Source of the DNA: Psilocybe azurescens | Lineage: Eukaryota > Basidiomycota > Agaricomycetes > Agaricales > Agrocybaceae | Direction: 5' to 3' | Length of the DNA stretch: 64,000 nucleotides | Assembly (NCBI GenBank): GCA_023853785.1 | Contig: JAJIRX010000181.1 | Coordinates: forward strand, 124,001-188,000 | Program-made: the position numbers and the translations under genes | Notes under the pieces: model-generated | Seen by the model: the letters and a program-made list of their open reading frames with translations, nothing else | What the model was told of the DNA's origin: nothing | Database searches by the model: none | In this document: one piece after another, positions 10,959-24,968 of the stretch | How positions within the stretch are numbered: position 1 is the stretch's first letter | Layout of the letters: every line of letters starts with the position of its first letter

Positions 10959-13900
10959 ATGAAGATCCTTCCTAAATCAAAGAAGGCGATTCCTCCAGTT
11001 CGTTCATCCTTTTCAGATGCGTTGCGCGTTTATTATATTGACCTGACTTGATCTAGCCGCCTCAAGTCAATGAACTCATTACCAATCTTCTCAATGCCTC
11101 CAACGAGCAGTTAGTGAAATTTTTGAAAGACGTGGATGTCTGGAAATGGCCCCGTTCCGATCTCAATGCATGGGTCAAAGTGCTTAACAAGTTCGACGAC
11201 ATAATGGACGAAGTTATTCACGAATATAACGTGGAAAAGCTGCAACTAGACCCATTTATTCCAGCCAAGAGGGATCTTCTTGCAGAAATTCTACGCTTCG
11301 AAAGGCTCCTTTTGGAGAACTCTACGAACAGAAAGACGTTCAACTCATACGATGTGAGTTGCGCCTTTATTTTTACTTTTACTTTTACTTCAGCATTTTC
11401 TAATATTCCTTACAGCGTTTAAATAGTTTATTATCTACCTCAGATCTCGATATTCTTATTTTGGCGTTGAACCTCTTGCTTCGACCTTCGCAACAGTATT
11501 CCGCACAACCTGCTGTTTCGCACGCGCTCAGCATATCCACCAACAGGCTTCAGTCTTTGGCGAAACGATGGCCGCACCTACGCGAGCACGGAATTGGACT
11601 TGTTGAGTTGGCCGGAGATAAACCTGGTGAAGAGTTAGATGGAGTTCCTGCAGAGGCTCGCGAAGTTAGTTTCAACTTCTACAGGACAGAAACCTCAGGT
11701 GGAGCAGAAGTTGAGAAGACGAATGAGGATGTTCCGGATACTCCAGCTACCTCGCCTCGTAAGCCATCAGCACCTGCTTCGGCACCTACTTCCAGTGCTA
11801 TCCACCTGCGTCTCGACGGGTCTACGATTTCCACACAGCCAGTCATGAACGTCCTTGCCAACGCTATTCAAACACATTCTATTCCTGATAGCGAAACCTT
11901 CGAACTGCTATGTCGCATCCGAACAGCTACCTCTTTGTCTCCAGGAAAGAAAAAAAGAACGCGAAAAATTGGTCGTTGTTCGTTTACTGGCCATTGCGAT
12001 CTTTGGCCATACTCATTCGGAGTCCCAAGCAACTTCAGCGTTGTTCCTCTACGAGCCCGATCTTATCGGTCATATTGCGGAACTTCTTCAAGTTGATCGA
12101 GGGGTCCCCACTATTGTTCAAACAGCTGCGATCGCCGCATTGGATGCTCTGGCAAGGTATAAGAACAAAGTGCAGGAAGTTCTGACCGCTGTCAATGCGG
12201 GCGTTAATCATGGGATACTTATGGCGCTTGTCCGTAACATGGTCGCTGAAGTATCAAATCCCGAGTCTAAACTTCCTCACTCTTTTGTTGAGGCCCTATT
12301 GTCGTTCATAACGTACATCGCATCTCACGCGTCAGGAGGGAACATGGTTGTCGGCGCAGGCTTGATTCCCCTGCTTATCCAAATCATGGAAAACAGATCT
12401 CCTCTCAGGCTTCCTGTCATCTCGAAGACAATGCAATTAGTCGATAATGTGCTTTATAGTTTCACAAATGCGTTCACCTTGTTCTGTGCAGCACATGGAG
12501 TGGACGTACTTGTTGATAGAATTGAGGTTTGCTCATTTCCGAACGATTTTAACAACGGTCTAAAGATTTTCAACAGTACGAAATCGATTTTGACATAAAA
12601 GAATACGTCAGTGAATATCAGCCTTGTGCTATCACTGATATAGGTACGTTTATCCCTTTCAGTTCCAAAATATCCACTTGACTATGTTTACAAGGTGAAT
12701 TGCCGATTCAGCGCATAGCCATCTTAAAGCATATCCTCCGTTCTATGCACCGAATGATGCAATCGTCAGGTACTGCAGAAGGCTTGCGCGGCCTAATCGA
12801 CATGTCTCTCTTGAAGTCTATCAAAAGATCATTGAATATCGTGGTCTTTTTGGCCCTAACATATTTCCTCTTGGTACGGCCTTTCATTGAGGATCACTAT
12901 CAAGATTCTCATCTGCACAATCTAGCCATAAACATCATGTCAACCTTTGTTCACAATGAGCCTACCTCTTTGGCCATAATCCAGGAGGCGGGACTACCTG
13001 AAATGTTTTATAATGCTATAGAAATTGGAATTGAGCCCTCGATAGAGGTACGAGATTAACACCGAACTTTCATGATTTCATGCTAGACTGACGTTTTTCC
13101 CAAGGTTATACAAGCGATTCCAAACGCGATTGGTGCTCTGTGTCTCAATGACGCGGGACAGGCTTTGCTATCTAAGCGGCCAAGTATCATTCCGGGCATT
13201 TTCTCGATCTTTACTTCCGAAAAACATCTAAAGGTTCTTATCGACAAAGAAAACGCTGTCATTATCGGAACAGCTGTAGATGAACTTATTCGTCACCACC
13301 CGTCTCTTAAAACGTCCGTCTTCGAAGCGTTGAAGTCTGCTCTGGGCCGCATAGAAGACCTGGGCATGTCTTACACTCCAGCTGCTAATATCAAGCATTG
13401 GTATCAGCTGGTCCTCGCAAATGTCACCAATTCCGGTGACGATGATGTCACAATGCAAGATGACGCTGTTCAAGAAAGCCTACCGGAAGATAACGCTGGG
13501 CAAAAAACTGCAGAGATAAATGATGACGAAGCTGAAGAGGATGAGAGCTCGAAGAACCACGACAACATCGTGGTATCTTATATCGATATTATTGGACGGG
13601 TACGTGATTTTACGTCGAATGAAAATGACTTTACTTATACATGTAAATTCAGTTTTTGGAAGGTTTCTTCCAGCATCCCCCACACTGCAAAGACTTCGTG
13701 ACAACTACGGATGGCCTTGAACGATTTGGACGCCTCACCGGATTACCCTGTCTACCTTACGATTTTGCAAACAGTGTAGCATCCGATTCTATGGTCCAAG
13801 TGTTGCGCACCATGACAGAAGTGGCGACGGTCGAAACTCTCGTTCACTTGTCAGACATTGTCGAAGCATCTTTGAAGGATACCAAATTTTTCTGGGATCC

Positions 13901-16900
13901 AATAGAGGAGTCTTCGAAATTGTTACCCTTCGTCGATCTTACTGGTAAGCTTGATCTAAAGCACACTATATTTGAATTGTTGATGACCTTTTCATTAGCC
14001 GAGGACGCTACTTTGGCAAATAGTCGATTCAGGAGTCTTGTTGCTCTACATATTCGTATCACACTGCTGTCAGATGTTTTCGCCACTGCAGGTCAGGCCC
14101 AAGGCAGGGCTGCCATAGGACTTCTACAAACAATGATGGAGCACACCCCATTACAAGTGCTGACCGATCTCGGAGGCCTCCACAAGGCTAGCATCTGGGA
14201 AAACATTTCTCTCAACTTGGGCTTAACCTCAAAGGGAATTGACCTCCAGCTAAGCGCTGCATCATCGCCTTTGGAAGGATCGCCGAATCCTACGAACGCT
14301 GATCTACCGCCTTTACCACCTCTCCCTGGTCTGCCTGGTCTGCCTCATTCTTCGGGTTCTAGGAACGGAGCGACAGCCTCCAACGGTACACATCCGGGCA
14401 ACGACCTTGCTCTGATCTCCGGCGGCAAAGATAACGCTGGCAAACAAGATGGGCCTCGAGATTGGAACGCCTCATCTCTCAAGCACATTACCCAGGGACT
14501 GCCAAATGCGCTTGCCCCGTTTTTCCAAGGTAATTTTCGTTTTGCTTGAACAAGAATATTTGCTGATAATTGACTCCAGCAATGGTCAAGATGTTCCATG
14601 CACGTAGAAACCCTGACCCTATGCAGAAGAAGCAAATCAAAGAATCGTCAAAGATCGTCGCCGAGATTATGTTGATGCATCTCAAAATCAAAGAATTCGG
14701 TGGGTACATGGAATTCACTCATATTTTTGATGTCATCTCAAAATACCCTCCTGAAAGACAATAAAGCCGCTCTTTACAACTACTACAGTGTTATATTCGC
14801 CCTGTTTGCTCTTCTACTTATCGATGGTGAGCTCTGCTTTATTTACTGACCCCCAGTCACTTTGTTCACATGCAATCTTTAGAGCGCACGGTTACAAATA
14901 CGCTACATACAGTGGAGCTTTTTGCCTTTTATCAAGCCAACGGATTCAATGCTATCTTTGACATTTGCTCGACACTGGCTGATAAAATTGAAAGCATCGT
15001 TTCGATCAAAGAGGAGTCGCGTTCAGAGACGGAGAAGAAGGAGTTATTGCATGCCTATGGTGCTATCAAGGTCGCTTTGCACCTTATCTACCCAATTCTT
15101 TCCTCGAAATCACTTTTGGAATCCGGACAGACATTGCTGATTGTCACCCGTGATAAACCAGATACCGATCCCAGCTATTTCGAACCACATAATTTCCTTG
15201 TCAAGCTGCGTTTGGCTGCTTTGCCAATCGTACGGAAGCTCTGGGAAGCATCGTGGCTCGTCCAAGCTCCTCTAGGTGTAAGCAGGTTTGTTGTGCGAAC
15301 CGTTCTTGAATTGGTGAATGGAGAAAACGAAGAAACCAAAGCCGACCCCAACCTCGCCGAAGTTGGACCAGGCCCTCCTACCACTATCGCGCGCCCTTCG
15401 GGACCAGATGAAAGTCGAATTCGAATCCTGACCGACATGGGTTTCCCTCGCTCTGCGGCGGAGCGTGCTCTGGCAAGGACGCACAACAACGTCAATAGCG
15501 CTACCGAACTTCTCCTGTCAAACCCCTTTCCTTTACCACCGGATCCCGTGCAAGAACCTACCGCTACAGCCGACCCTGAGCAACCCGCCGACCCTGCCCC
15601 TATCTCTGCGGAGGCCCAAGAACATGCTGCGAACGATGACATTGCTCAACCCCTTGAATCTCCCAGCGAAGAAAGCCTTCCGTCACCTCAACCTGTGCCC
15701 GATAGTAACGACTCTAGCCCTGCCACTGTTGTGCATGGCAAATCTTCCGACGAGTGGTATAAGGCTCTAGATGAGGCTCGTGAACCTTTGCGGGCTAGTA
15801 TTAGCAGGCAGTCGTTGTTGCTCATCGACGAGCATCTCTCACTTCTTTTGATCTACACATCACCTTTACAAAATCCAGCAAGCATCAGGAACAGGCAGTC
15901 CGCGATCTTGTCGACGATATCAGTGCGTTCTCTGCGTTTGCATATGACGTACAGGAGCAACCACTCGCAAATAGATGCCGCCTTTTAGCTCTGGTGTTAT
16001 GTGAAAAACCCACTTCACTAGACCAAGGGTTGCGAAACACTTTGATGGATCACTTATTGGCATTATTGCTGACCGGTCTCGATCCTGAACACCCTCCTCG
16101 ATGGCTCGCTGCTCATCTATTAGTTACCGAAGCCTTGTTCACACTTTCTGACGAACCAAGGGCGATAAATTTGCCAAAGGAAGGCGAATCCATTGTGACA
16201 GAAAACATATCTGTTGGCCCTCCTCGTGCAGAAGCTCGAGCCATCGTGTTCGACTTCTGTCTTCGGCTCCTTGCTGTGGATGATCTACCCACCGACGAAT
16301 TGTTGTCGGTCTTGCGATTATTTGTGTTGCTAACTCGAGACAGAGGCATGGCCTCCCAATTCGTCAAACGCGACGGGCTCACATACCTTTTTAAACGCCT
16401 CCGGACGTCGCCTGTAACTGGTGGTTCATCGTATGTTGCCACGATTCTTCGCCACATTGTGGAAGATACATCAACAATCCAAAGTGTAATGCAGCAATCG
16501 ATTAAGCGGTATCTCATACAACCAAGAGCTAGAATTGTTGACGTCACTACTTTCGTTCGAAGCTGTAGTGCTATCGCCCTCCGCGATATCGATATCTTCA
16601 TTGACACGACAAAATCTCTCTGTCAGCTTGAGCAACCTTTCTCATCTTCCCCGCACATCAAATTACAGAGCGACTCTACGTCTACGGAAAAGTCGGTGGT
16701 ATCGGGACCTGAACCGTCTTCGGATATGCAAGTTGATACACCCTCGAATTCTTCATCAAATATCCTGCAGAAATCCGTGGAGAGTGTGGTGTTTTTATTG
16801 ATCGCAGAACTCATGACTACTGTGAAAGTTATCAACGAAGCCCCTCAAACATCCACGATTGCCGCTGCCACCGAACAAGAATCAGTGCTAGCACAAGAAC

Positions 16901-19900
16901 TGCAACCTGCCCAAGAAGCGCAGCCAGTCGCTTTACAGCCAACTGAAGTCCCTGTTAATGCAGTCGCTTCGGGTGTCTCTGAGAGCATCTCTGCGGCTAC
17001 ATCCCCTCCTCAAGTTGATATTCAAGACAAACACCAATACGCATCTTTCTTGATGCAGTGCTTGACTGAACTCCTTTTCTCTTATGACACCTGCAAAATT
17101 GCGTTCCTATCATACTCGACCAAGAGGCGATCCCCACAAAATTTGAAGGAGCCCAACAATAAGTTTAGAAATGCAACATTACACTTCCTTCTTTCTGATT
17201 TGGTGACATACGGAACGATCAATTCGTCGTCCGATTCAAAGCAACGCAATAAGGGAATGCTGTGTAGCTGGGCGATGAATGTCATTGGGGCCTTGTGCAT
17301 GGATACCTCATCGGCGCAGGACATGAAAGATGTATCGACAGACTTGGTCTATGTTCGGAAGTTCGTACTGGAGACCATAAGTCGTTCCATCAAAGACGTG
17401 TCAACGACATCGGACAATATCGAATCTCGATACGGAAGACTGCTTGCATTGGCCGATCTGTGTCATCGGCTATTGACTGCTCGTGTCAATTCCAATTCTC
17501 GAAAGCACCAAGATGATATCCCGACACACTTAGCCAAAATCATGTTAGAGAAGAATTTTGTAGCCGTTCTTACAACGGCCCTTTCGGAAGTTGATCTCAA
17601 CTATCCTAATGTTCGGAATCTTGTTGCTGCTATCCTTCGTCCCCTTGAGTATCTGTGAGTTCTTTTCGCGTTTGCTATTTTCGCTTATTGACTTGTTCCA
17701 TCAGCACGAAAATCGCCATCAAGATGAGCAGGAGTTCCAACAAAAATAAGGAGGATCTTGTCAAAGACGATAGCGTCTCTGCAGAGTCCGAATCAGAGGA
17801 TGAAAACATGGAAGATGACGACAGAGAAGAGACTCCCGATTTATATAGGAATTCTGCTCTCGGCATGTATGCTGGGGTAAGCTGATTTAAAACTATCGCG
17901 GTATTCACTGACAAATGAGGTATTGCTAGGAAATGGACGATGGACATTATTCTGAAGACGAAGATATGGACGAAGACGAAGATGATCAAGATGTTGAAAT
18001 GGAATATGGTGAAGAAACTGGGAGCGAGGACACTTCGGCATCCGAATCGGAGGGCGAAGAAGATAATCTCGAACACGGGGAAGATGGAGAGGTGTGGGAT
18101 GAAGGCGAGGATGAGGATGAAGAGGGTCTGGTTGAGAATCACGACGTAGATGACGAGGACGAAGAACACGATGGCGAAGATGACGAAAACGATGAAGATG
18201 ACGGTGAAGAAGATGAAGACGATGAGGGAATGATGTGGGAGGTAAAATTTTATGTCTTTCATTCTGTAGCCCAAGGGAGTAATATTCGCCTTGTACAGGA
18301 TATGGAAGACGATGGCGACGGCTTGGGACTGGCATTGGATAACGCCGACGAAGCAGGCCATGGCGGTAAGCTATCTTTTTCACGGGCACTTTGAAATGTT
18401 GATAAACCAGTTCATAGTACCTATTCAAGTCAACCACGAAGAGGATGAACCCGAAATGGCCTCCGACGAAGATGAATTCGTAATTGACCATGGTCATTTC
18501 CACAATGACGGCATATTCAGCTTTGGGGAAGCTTTCATCAATGCAGGTCCCCGGGATGTTGGTGGTTTGTTTGTCCATCGCCGACACCGCAGCGCAGGTT
18601 GGTCTCTCAAACCTAAGTGCCATAAGACTTAACAAACATGAATTTCTATAGATTCGCAAGCCTTTGGCCGTTCCAGAACTGCTCCTGCTGCCCCTGAGAC
18701 AACGACACACCCTTTATTACTCGATATGTCAGCCGCCAGCCGGGCTAATAGCAATCAGAACAGAGGATTCAGACATGCTCAAAGAATCATTAGCAATGGG
18801 CCACCAAATCTCCTCCAGACAATCGACGAAATGCTTGGTGAAGGATCTCTCCAAATGTTGCAACAAATCATATCACACGACGGTGGAGGTGCTGAAACGT
18901 TCCGAATCGAGGTTCCTGCTGGAACTATCCTCCATCACGGCAGGCGATTCCTAGGCTCCAATCGTTCCGAAAGGGTTCCACGGCCTCAAGGAAGTAGACA
19001 AGGCCGTGAATTCGATCCTCTAGGTACACTCCAAAGGTGGGCAGAGGAGATGAAAATCCTTCATGGAGATTTTGTTGGGGAACGTGTGGCGAAATTAGCC
19101 AATCACGTCGCATTGGCATTGCTTCCTACTGCCGTTAAGGCAATCAAGGATGCTAAGGCTCGAGAGGAGGAAGAAAGCAAGAAGGCCGAAGAAGGCACCA
19201 AAATCGAAGAAGAAAAGGCTTTGAGTGGTCAGCAACCTGATGAACAAGCACCTGAGGCGGAGGCAGTCGTGCATCCAGAACCGATCCCGACGGAACAGAC
19301 TACCGAGCAAAACGTAGAAGTGTCGCCCGATACCCTGAATATACTTTCCCGGGACGAACCGCAACGACCAATATCAGATCTGCCAATGGGAGATATAACT
19401 CCTGCAGACGTGGATGCCGAAATGATTGACGCTCCTGAGATGACGAGATCTTCCTCTCTACCTGTTCCTGATGTAGCTGTGATCGGTTCTCCCAGCGAAA
19501 TCGTTGCTGGATCATCCTCAGAGGCCAATACCAATCCACTAGAGCGAATTACCGTCATGATCCATGGAAGTGCGGTAGACATCACTGACACGGGTATTGA
19601 TCCCACCTTCCTCGAAGCTCTTCCTGATGACATGCGAGAAGAGGTGTTGAATCAGCATGTCAGGGACCAACAAGCATCACGAGTCGAGCGCCCACCGGAT
19701 TCTCAAATCAGCTCCGAGTTTCTTGACGCTTTGCCCCCTGAAATCCGTGCAGAAATTATCCAGCAAGAAGCCATGGAAAGAGCCAGACGTCGGACTGAAG
19801 AATCCACTACAAGACTTCCTACCAGAGAAGCCGTGGAAATTGACCCTGCCAGTTTCATTGCTAGCCTGGATCCCACTCTTCGACAAGCTGTACTCTTGGA

Positions 19901-22900
19901 TCAAGACGACGGCTTTATTCAATCCCTCCCATCGCATATGATCGCAGAAGCTGGAGTATATAGGGATGAGCTACACAGTGGCCGTACTCTAGCATCGCGC
20001 ATACCCGCCCGTGGCTTACCAGGTGGAACTCAAGTTCGAAAGTATGCGCCTCAACATGATGCTATCCTGCTCTTGGACCGCCCTAGCGTTGCAGTTTTAG
20101 TCCGCTTATTGTTCTTCCCTCAGGTCCTGAAAAGACCTTACTCTTCAAAGTCCTGGTTAACATCTGTGAAAATGCAAAAACAAGAATAGATCTTTTCAAT
20201 ATACTTCTAGGAATCCTGCAGGATGGGACTGCAGATCTTGCTGCGGTGGACAAGAGCTTTGCCCAGATGTCTGTTCGCAGTCGTGACACCAAGCCTCAGA
20301 CACCGAAGGCTGCTGGGAAACAAAAGACCACCGACTATGTTACGGCTTTGGCTTTACCTTCGTCGCAGATAGAAACTGTCCCTGATTTGATCGCTCAAAG
20401 ATGCTTGGAAGCATTGACTTACATTGTTACAACTAATGAACTGTCTTCTCTATTTTTCCTTACAGAGCACGACATCCCGGCAGGTCTTCGGAAAACGAAT
20501 CCGAAGAAGGGCAAAGGCAAAGAGAAGCAAACACCGCAAACCCATTATCCACTTGTGCTACTCTTGAATCTTCTCGATCGTCAAAGCCTTCTACGAACGC
20601 CAGCTATCCTCGAATCTGTCGTTGGCTTGCTTGCAACAGTCACGCGCCCCTTAACTAGCTTAAAAGATCAAACAAAGGCTCAAGAATCGACGTTACCCTC
20701 CTCATCCTTACAAGCGATATCAACTGTTTCGGCCCCCGAACCTCTTGTGGCTGCGAATAGCACTACATCTCCAGAGCCTTCCACCCAGGCTTCAGATGTT
20801 CCTGGGATCCCACCAGGTAATGTCAATTGTTTTTTATTTATTTTAACCATCTTTATAATCTCTTATATAGGTGCTTCTTCCTCGCCTTCAGTTGCTCCCG
20901 ACGCCCCAGGATCGAGCAAACCTGAGGAGTCTGTCGACGACAAGTCACTGTTACCTCATCCCCCACAGATTCCCAATATTACACTCCGACTCATTGTCAA
21001 CATTTTAACTATTGGCGAATGTTCAGGGCGAACATTCCAGCAAAGTTTGGCGCTGATTCAGCATCTATCCTACGTCCCTGATTCGCGCGACGTTATTGCA
21101 AACGAGCTCAAGGCAAAAGCCCAAGAGTTCGGACAAACGTTGTACACAGATTTGGACGAACTGGCTGTTGCTTTGCAAGACTCCCAAAGCAGCGTCATGG
21201 TAAGCTCGGTTGCCACTAAGTTTTCACCAGCATCTTCTACCCAGGCAAAACTTCTACGAGTCCTGAAGACAATTGACTATATGTACACCCCAAAGGCTCC
21301 TACTAGCGGAAGTGCAGCAGCGACACCAACCGACGACATCGAAAAGGTTCAGGCCATATACGAATCATTCAGATTTACTCCTCTGTGGCGCAGACTGGGA
21401 GATTGTTTATCTCTCATCGGTGAAAACGTTGAAACAGCCCAGATTGCTACCGTCTTGCTTCCTCTTATCGAAGCTTTAATGGTCGTTTGTAAATTCGTGG
21501 GGTCGAAGGGCGCAGGAAACATTCCACGAGCTATACGGGCCTCAACTTCTCCTAGATCTCCAGTTACTCCCAAGGAATCTATGGAAGACTTGTTCATTAC
21601 CTTCACCGATGCTCACCGAAAGATTCTGAACCTCATGGTTCGCAACAACCCGTCTTTGATGAGTGGATCGTTTTCTCTTTTGGTCAATAATTCTCGTGTC
21701 CTGGACTTCGACAACAAACGCAATTACTTCAATCAGCAGTTGCATAAGAAGCCCCATATTCGAGAACACTATGGCACTTTGCAATTGAATGTACGCCGAG
21801 CTCGCTTATTCGAAGACAGTTTCTTGTATCTGCAGCGCAAAACCGGCGAGCAGATTAAACACGGAAAACTTAGCGTTCGCTTTTACGACGAAGAGGGTGT
21901 CGACGCAGGAGGTCTGACACGGGAATGGTTCCAAATCCTGGCCCGACAGATGTTCAATCCGAACAACGCTCTCTTCCAACCATGTGCGGCCGATAAATTG
22001 ACCTATCAGCCCAACAAGAATTCTTGGGTCAATCCTGAACATCTATCATTCTTCAAGTTCGTTGGTCGTGTCATTGGGAAAGCTATCTACGATGGGCGAC
22101 TATTGGATGCGTACTTTGCTCGAAGTCTGTACCGACAACTTCTAGGAAAACCCGTTGACTATAAAGACGTCGAGTGGGTGGACCCTGAGTACTATAACTC
22201 GTTGTGCTGGATCTTGGAGAACGACCCTACTGCCCTGGATTTGAACTTTAGTGTTGAAGCTGATGAGGTATGCCCTTTCTTTTTCTCACGTCTGAATCAA
22301 CTGCTGATCTCTAAATATAGTTCGGTGTGAATCGTATTGTACCTTTGAAAGAAGGAGGAGAGACAATCCCCGTCACGCAAGAGAACAAACGAGAATTCGT
22401 CCAGTTGTCCGCCCAGTATCGTTTATATTCTTCCATCAAAGACCAGATCGAAAGCCTTTCAAGCGGATTCTACGAGATTATTCCCAAGGATTTGATTACG
22501 ATTGTGCGTATTAACCCCGAGTAAAAAAATTTCATTGTACTCATGTAAAATACTCTAGTTCAACGAGCAAGAACTCGAATTATTGATTTCTGGAACACCA
22601 GATATCGATGTGGACGAATGGCGAGCAGCGACGGAATACAATGGATATGCAAGTTCAGATCCTAATATTGTTTGGTGGTGGAGAGCTCTCAAGTCATTCA
22701 ACCGAGAAGAACGTGCAAAGGTTCTCAGCTTTGCCACAGGAACCTCCAGAGTTCCTCTAAGTGGCTTCCTGGATCTCCAAGGAGTCCAGGGAGTCCAGAA
22801 GTTCTCGATCCATCGTGCTTATGGTGAACCTGATCGACTTCCCCAAGCTCACACATGTAAGCTCAGACACCCCGAATTCTTTGTCCTTTACTAACCCCGT

Positions 22901-23012
22901 GATGGTAGGCTTCAATCAAATCGATCTTCCTCAATACACATCCTATGAAATGTTGCGCCAACAGTTGTTGATGGCTATTCACGAGGGTGGGGAAGGATTT
23001 GCCTTCAGCTAG
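10959..23012 (+). CDS. TOM1: Giant HECT-type E3 ubiquitin ligase, TOM1/HUWE1 family
   Basis: Ligates ubiquitin to nuclear and cytosolic substrates (mRNA export factors, excess ribosomal proteins and histones in yeast). Some 3,500 residues over 12 kb, more than 20 short introns. Order: N-terminal armadillo-like DUF908/DUF913 region (11-14 kb), a UBA domain (ILTDMGFPRSAAERAL, near 15430), a very acidic tract (17.8-18.5 kb), UBM/DUF4414 repeats (DPTFLEALPDDMREEV near 19600; SEFLDALPPEIRAEI near 19720), and the HECT domain (about 21.7 kb to the end). The catalytic Cys in LPQAHTC-FNQIDLP has its codon split by an intron (T at 22856, GC at 22909-22910). Four homopolymers break the frame: 11950-11956, 12823-12826, 15846-15849 and 20130-20133. 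Each break restores known family sequence when read across. Confidence 0.95.
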
Positions 23013-23335
23013 ACACTGTAACACGATTGCGGATTGAAGTGGATTGACGATTAGTCGAACAAGTCTCAATGTACCATTATCATACATACACACAACGACA
23101 CAATTCATATTAGATTGTAATACTACTAGTTATTGACCTCCTGCGATTACGATGGATAGCATAAGCAAACGTTGCTCATCAAACCGGGATTGACATAGCC
23201 GGTCGGACTGACTTCAACGCTTGCAATTGTCCACCGACATGTTACTTCAAATAGCAGCCTTACCCGAATGGAGCTCCCTTCATACATACCCCAGTTTCTT
23301 CGACACAACCCCCAACCCTCATTAACATTAACATT
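23013..23335. other. Intergenic, TOM1 3' end to oxidoreductase promoter
   Basis: About 320 bp with no gene. The first half should be the TOM1 3' untranslated region. The second half is C/T-rich and ends in a short ACATTAACATTA run directly before the oxidoreductase ATG. No other structure was seen. Confidence 0.5.
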
Positions 23336-24773
23336 ATGCGTGCTTTCGTCGTAAAGGAACTTAGCCACCCTTCCAAGATCTCTGTTACAAACAATGTCCA
23401 GGGAGCCCACTGCCGGTCCCCAACAAGTCCTAGTTGATGTCTACAGCGCAGGCCTCAATTTCTTTGATGTCCGTATACTTTCACCATTCCCTGAAAGCAG
23501 CGTGTTGAAACAACTCTCAAACATAGATACTGCAATCCCAAGGGAAATATCAGAATAAACCACCCCTGCCATTCATTCTGGGAGCCGAGTTCGCCGGCAC
23601 GATTTCCAAGGATTCGCCTATCCCTGCTGGCTGCAACCTAAAGAGAGGCCAACGAGTTTTCGGTTCCGCGCAAGGCTCATATGCCGATAAGATTGCGGTC
23701 CACTACGAGAATGTCATTCCTTTGCCTGACAACCTTTCGTTCGATCAAGGCGCAGGTAAGCGAATTTCCATGTCTTTCACAGAACTATTGCTCACCACCA
23801 GTTAAAAGGTTTGTTCATTACATGGCCTACCAGTTATGAAGCGCTTGTCGGAAGAGCCGAGCTCAAGAAAGGTCCGTCGCCTAACCATGACCTCGGTTTT
23901 GGTAACTTGAAACTTAGGCGCTAGTGTACACACAGGAGAGTGGGTTTTGGTGACCGCTGCAGCTGGAGGTGTTGGTATTGCTGCTGTTCAAATTGCCAAA
24001 GGTATGCCCTATTCAACCACAGGCAAAATGCGACATATGATATATCCTCCGTTTGGCATTAGCTCTCGGCGCCAATGTTATTGCTGCAGCAGGCTCAGAA
24101 GCAAAGATTGATATCGCCAAACGGATTGGTGGCGCGGATCACGGCGTGAACTATTCGAATCCTGGCTGGCAAAAGGAAGTCCTTGCTTTGACCAAAGGAA
24201 AAGGAGTCAATGTCATCTATGACCCTGTAGGCTTGATCAATGGTTCGAATGCTTCAATATTTGGAAGGGCATAATTACTCATTCACATATTCAGATTCTC
24301 TCAAGTGTATTGCGTGGAAAGGAAGAGCGTTAGTTATTGGATTTGCAGCTGGAACCATCGAAAAGGTGAGGCCATCATCTGTTGTACCATTGACGAATAT
24401 CCGGTCCTTAATTATGTATTAATAGATCCCTATGAACCTTGTTCTCTTGAAAAATATATCAATCCTTGGTCTGCACTGGGGTGCTTATACGCGTCAGTTT
24501 GCTTTCTCTACAAGACTTGTAGTAGTCAATGCTGATTCTTCTACTTTCAGAAAAAGAACCTGAACGGGTGCCCGCCGTGTGGCGAGAAATACTCGCGTAA
24601 GTTTCTCCCACATTTTCACTGTTGTTCTGATATACATAAATCTATGTAGTTTGTTTGCATCCGGTCGGGTAAAACCCGTCATATATTCCACCGTGTACAA
24701 GCTCGAGCATCTCGCCGACGGATTGACCGCTCTGGAGAAGCGAGAGACGTGGGGAAGACCATCATTAGAATAA
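23336..24773 (+). CDS. Quinone oxidoreductase-like medium-chain dehydrogenase/reductase
   Basis: NADPH-dependent quinone or enone reductase of the MDR superfamily. Seen: N-terminal MRAFVVKEL, the substrate-domain block NFFD-ILQSQGKYQ and LPFILGAEFAG, the nucleotide-binding TAAAGGVGIAAVQIAKALGA, and a C-terminus with HLADGLTALEKRETWG. No Cys or His ligands for the structural or catalytic zinc of classical alcohol dehydrogenases are evident, which supports the QOR branch. About nine small introns; the first has a GTCCGT donor (23469-23526). A GGG at 23401-23403 carries one base too many, so the annotated ATG frame stops after about 33 codons unless read across. It runs towards the RRN5-like gene. 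Confidence 0.85.
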
Positions 24774-24968
24774 AGGATGAACAAGGGAAAGCCAAACTGT
24801 GAAATATATCTCAAGATAGGATAGTTCATATAATACCGTCGATAAACAATTAAAGCATTCTTGGATAGCTTGTATCAGTTGTGCAACCATCTCGGTCCCT
24901 TTCCCATAAGAAAGCTTCGAACTCTTTCGATTTTATTTCATCTTCCATGTCAACTGCGTCTTCCTCGG

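Noticed and set aside
17675..18710. Two long minus-strand open frames (228 and 289 codons)
   Set aside because: They are the antisense of the acidic Asp/Glu tract of TOM1; GAN codons give stop-free complements.
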